Below, piece after piece: positions 6,995 through 7,121 of a stretch of DNA of 7,121 bases. The notes below the pieces were generated by a model. The model ran no database searches. It was not told the DNA's origin and saw only the letters and a program-made list of their open reading frames with translations. The DNA comes from an uncultured Flavobacteriales bacterium (GTDB lineage Bacteria > Bacteroidota > Bacteroidia > Flavobacteriales_D > Parvicellaceae): contig CALKFX010000002.1 of NCBI GenBank assembly GCA_938084875.1, positions 1-7,121 of the forward strand. Direction: 5' to 3'. The position numbers and the translations under genes were made by a program. Each line of letters begins with the position of its first letter. The first letter of the stretch is position 1.

Positions 6995-7121
6995 GGGCCT
7001 AATTTAAAGTAAATGTAAGACATTAATTTAAAGATATATATTCATGTTTAATGTGTAATTAACATTATTATGAACATCAAAATAAATTAATGATTACTTT
7101 TCATACTCTACAAAATCGATC
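6995..7121 (-). promoter_or_regulatory. Probable promoter region upstream of the desaturase pair
   Basis: These 127 bases contain no gene and lie upstream of the first desaturase, so its promoter is expected here unless transcription comes from beyond the right edge. A minus-strand TTATTTTG (7085-7078) with TTTTG upstream (7115-7111) resembles the Bacteroidota -7/-33 pair, but the 25-base gap is longer than usual. The assignment rests on position. Confidence 0.35.

Noticed and set aside
7078..7115. Minus-strand TTTTG plus TTATTTTG as a firm Bacteroidota promoter
   Set aside because: The -7 box has a mismatch and the 25-base gap exceeds the usual spacing of about 17-23, so it is only noted as a possibility.

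Overview
The window is low in G+C, with A/T-rich spacers. It carries a GLPDLI-family gene, a Bacteroidota-type outer-membrane beta-barrel and a stand-alone MoxR ATPase. Together these point to the phylum Bacteroidota, most likely a member of Flavobacteriia. No mobile element, CRISPR array, RNA gene or prophage is visible. It reads as ordinary chromosome, densely packed with seven protein genes, one of them cut by the left edge.

Layout. (1) 2-1544, plus strand: the C-terminal part of an outer-membrane beta-barrel protein, overlapping a secreted GLPDLI protein by 17 bases. This looks like a cell-envelope operon. (2) 1530-2504, minus strand: a complete MoxR-type AAA+ ATPase, convergent with and overlapping the GLPDLI gene, without the usual DUF58/Bat partners on its downstream side. 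(3) 2610-4768, plus strand: a two-gene operon, hutG-hutF, joined by a TAATG stop/start overlap. Its products would catalyse the last two steps of the five-step histidine degradation route, from formiminoglutamate through formylglutamate to glutamate plus formate. (4) 4765-6994, minus strand: two tandem paralogous membrane fatty-acid desaturases with the three histidine boxes HDxNH, HNVLHH and QIEHH.

The most unusual point is the start of the left-hand desaturase (stop at 4765). Its first ATG is at 5727, but the reading frame stays open for 44 codons upstream. That extension closely matches the N-terminus of the neighbouring paralog and contains no in-frame ATG, GTG or TTG. The best-fitting start is an ATT codon at 5847-5845, giving a 360-residue protein beside the 361-residue paralog. 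Either this is a rare ATT start or the original start codon has been lost. The right-hand desaturase has a run of ten A residues just after its first histidine box, which could cause slippage.

I see no convincing new multi-gene system here. The findings below are modest but can be checked.
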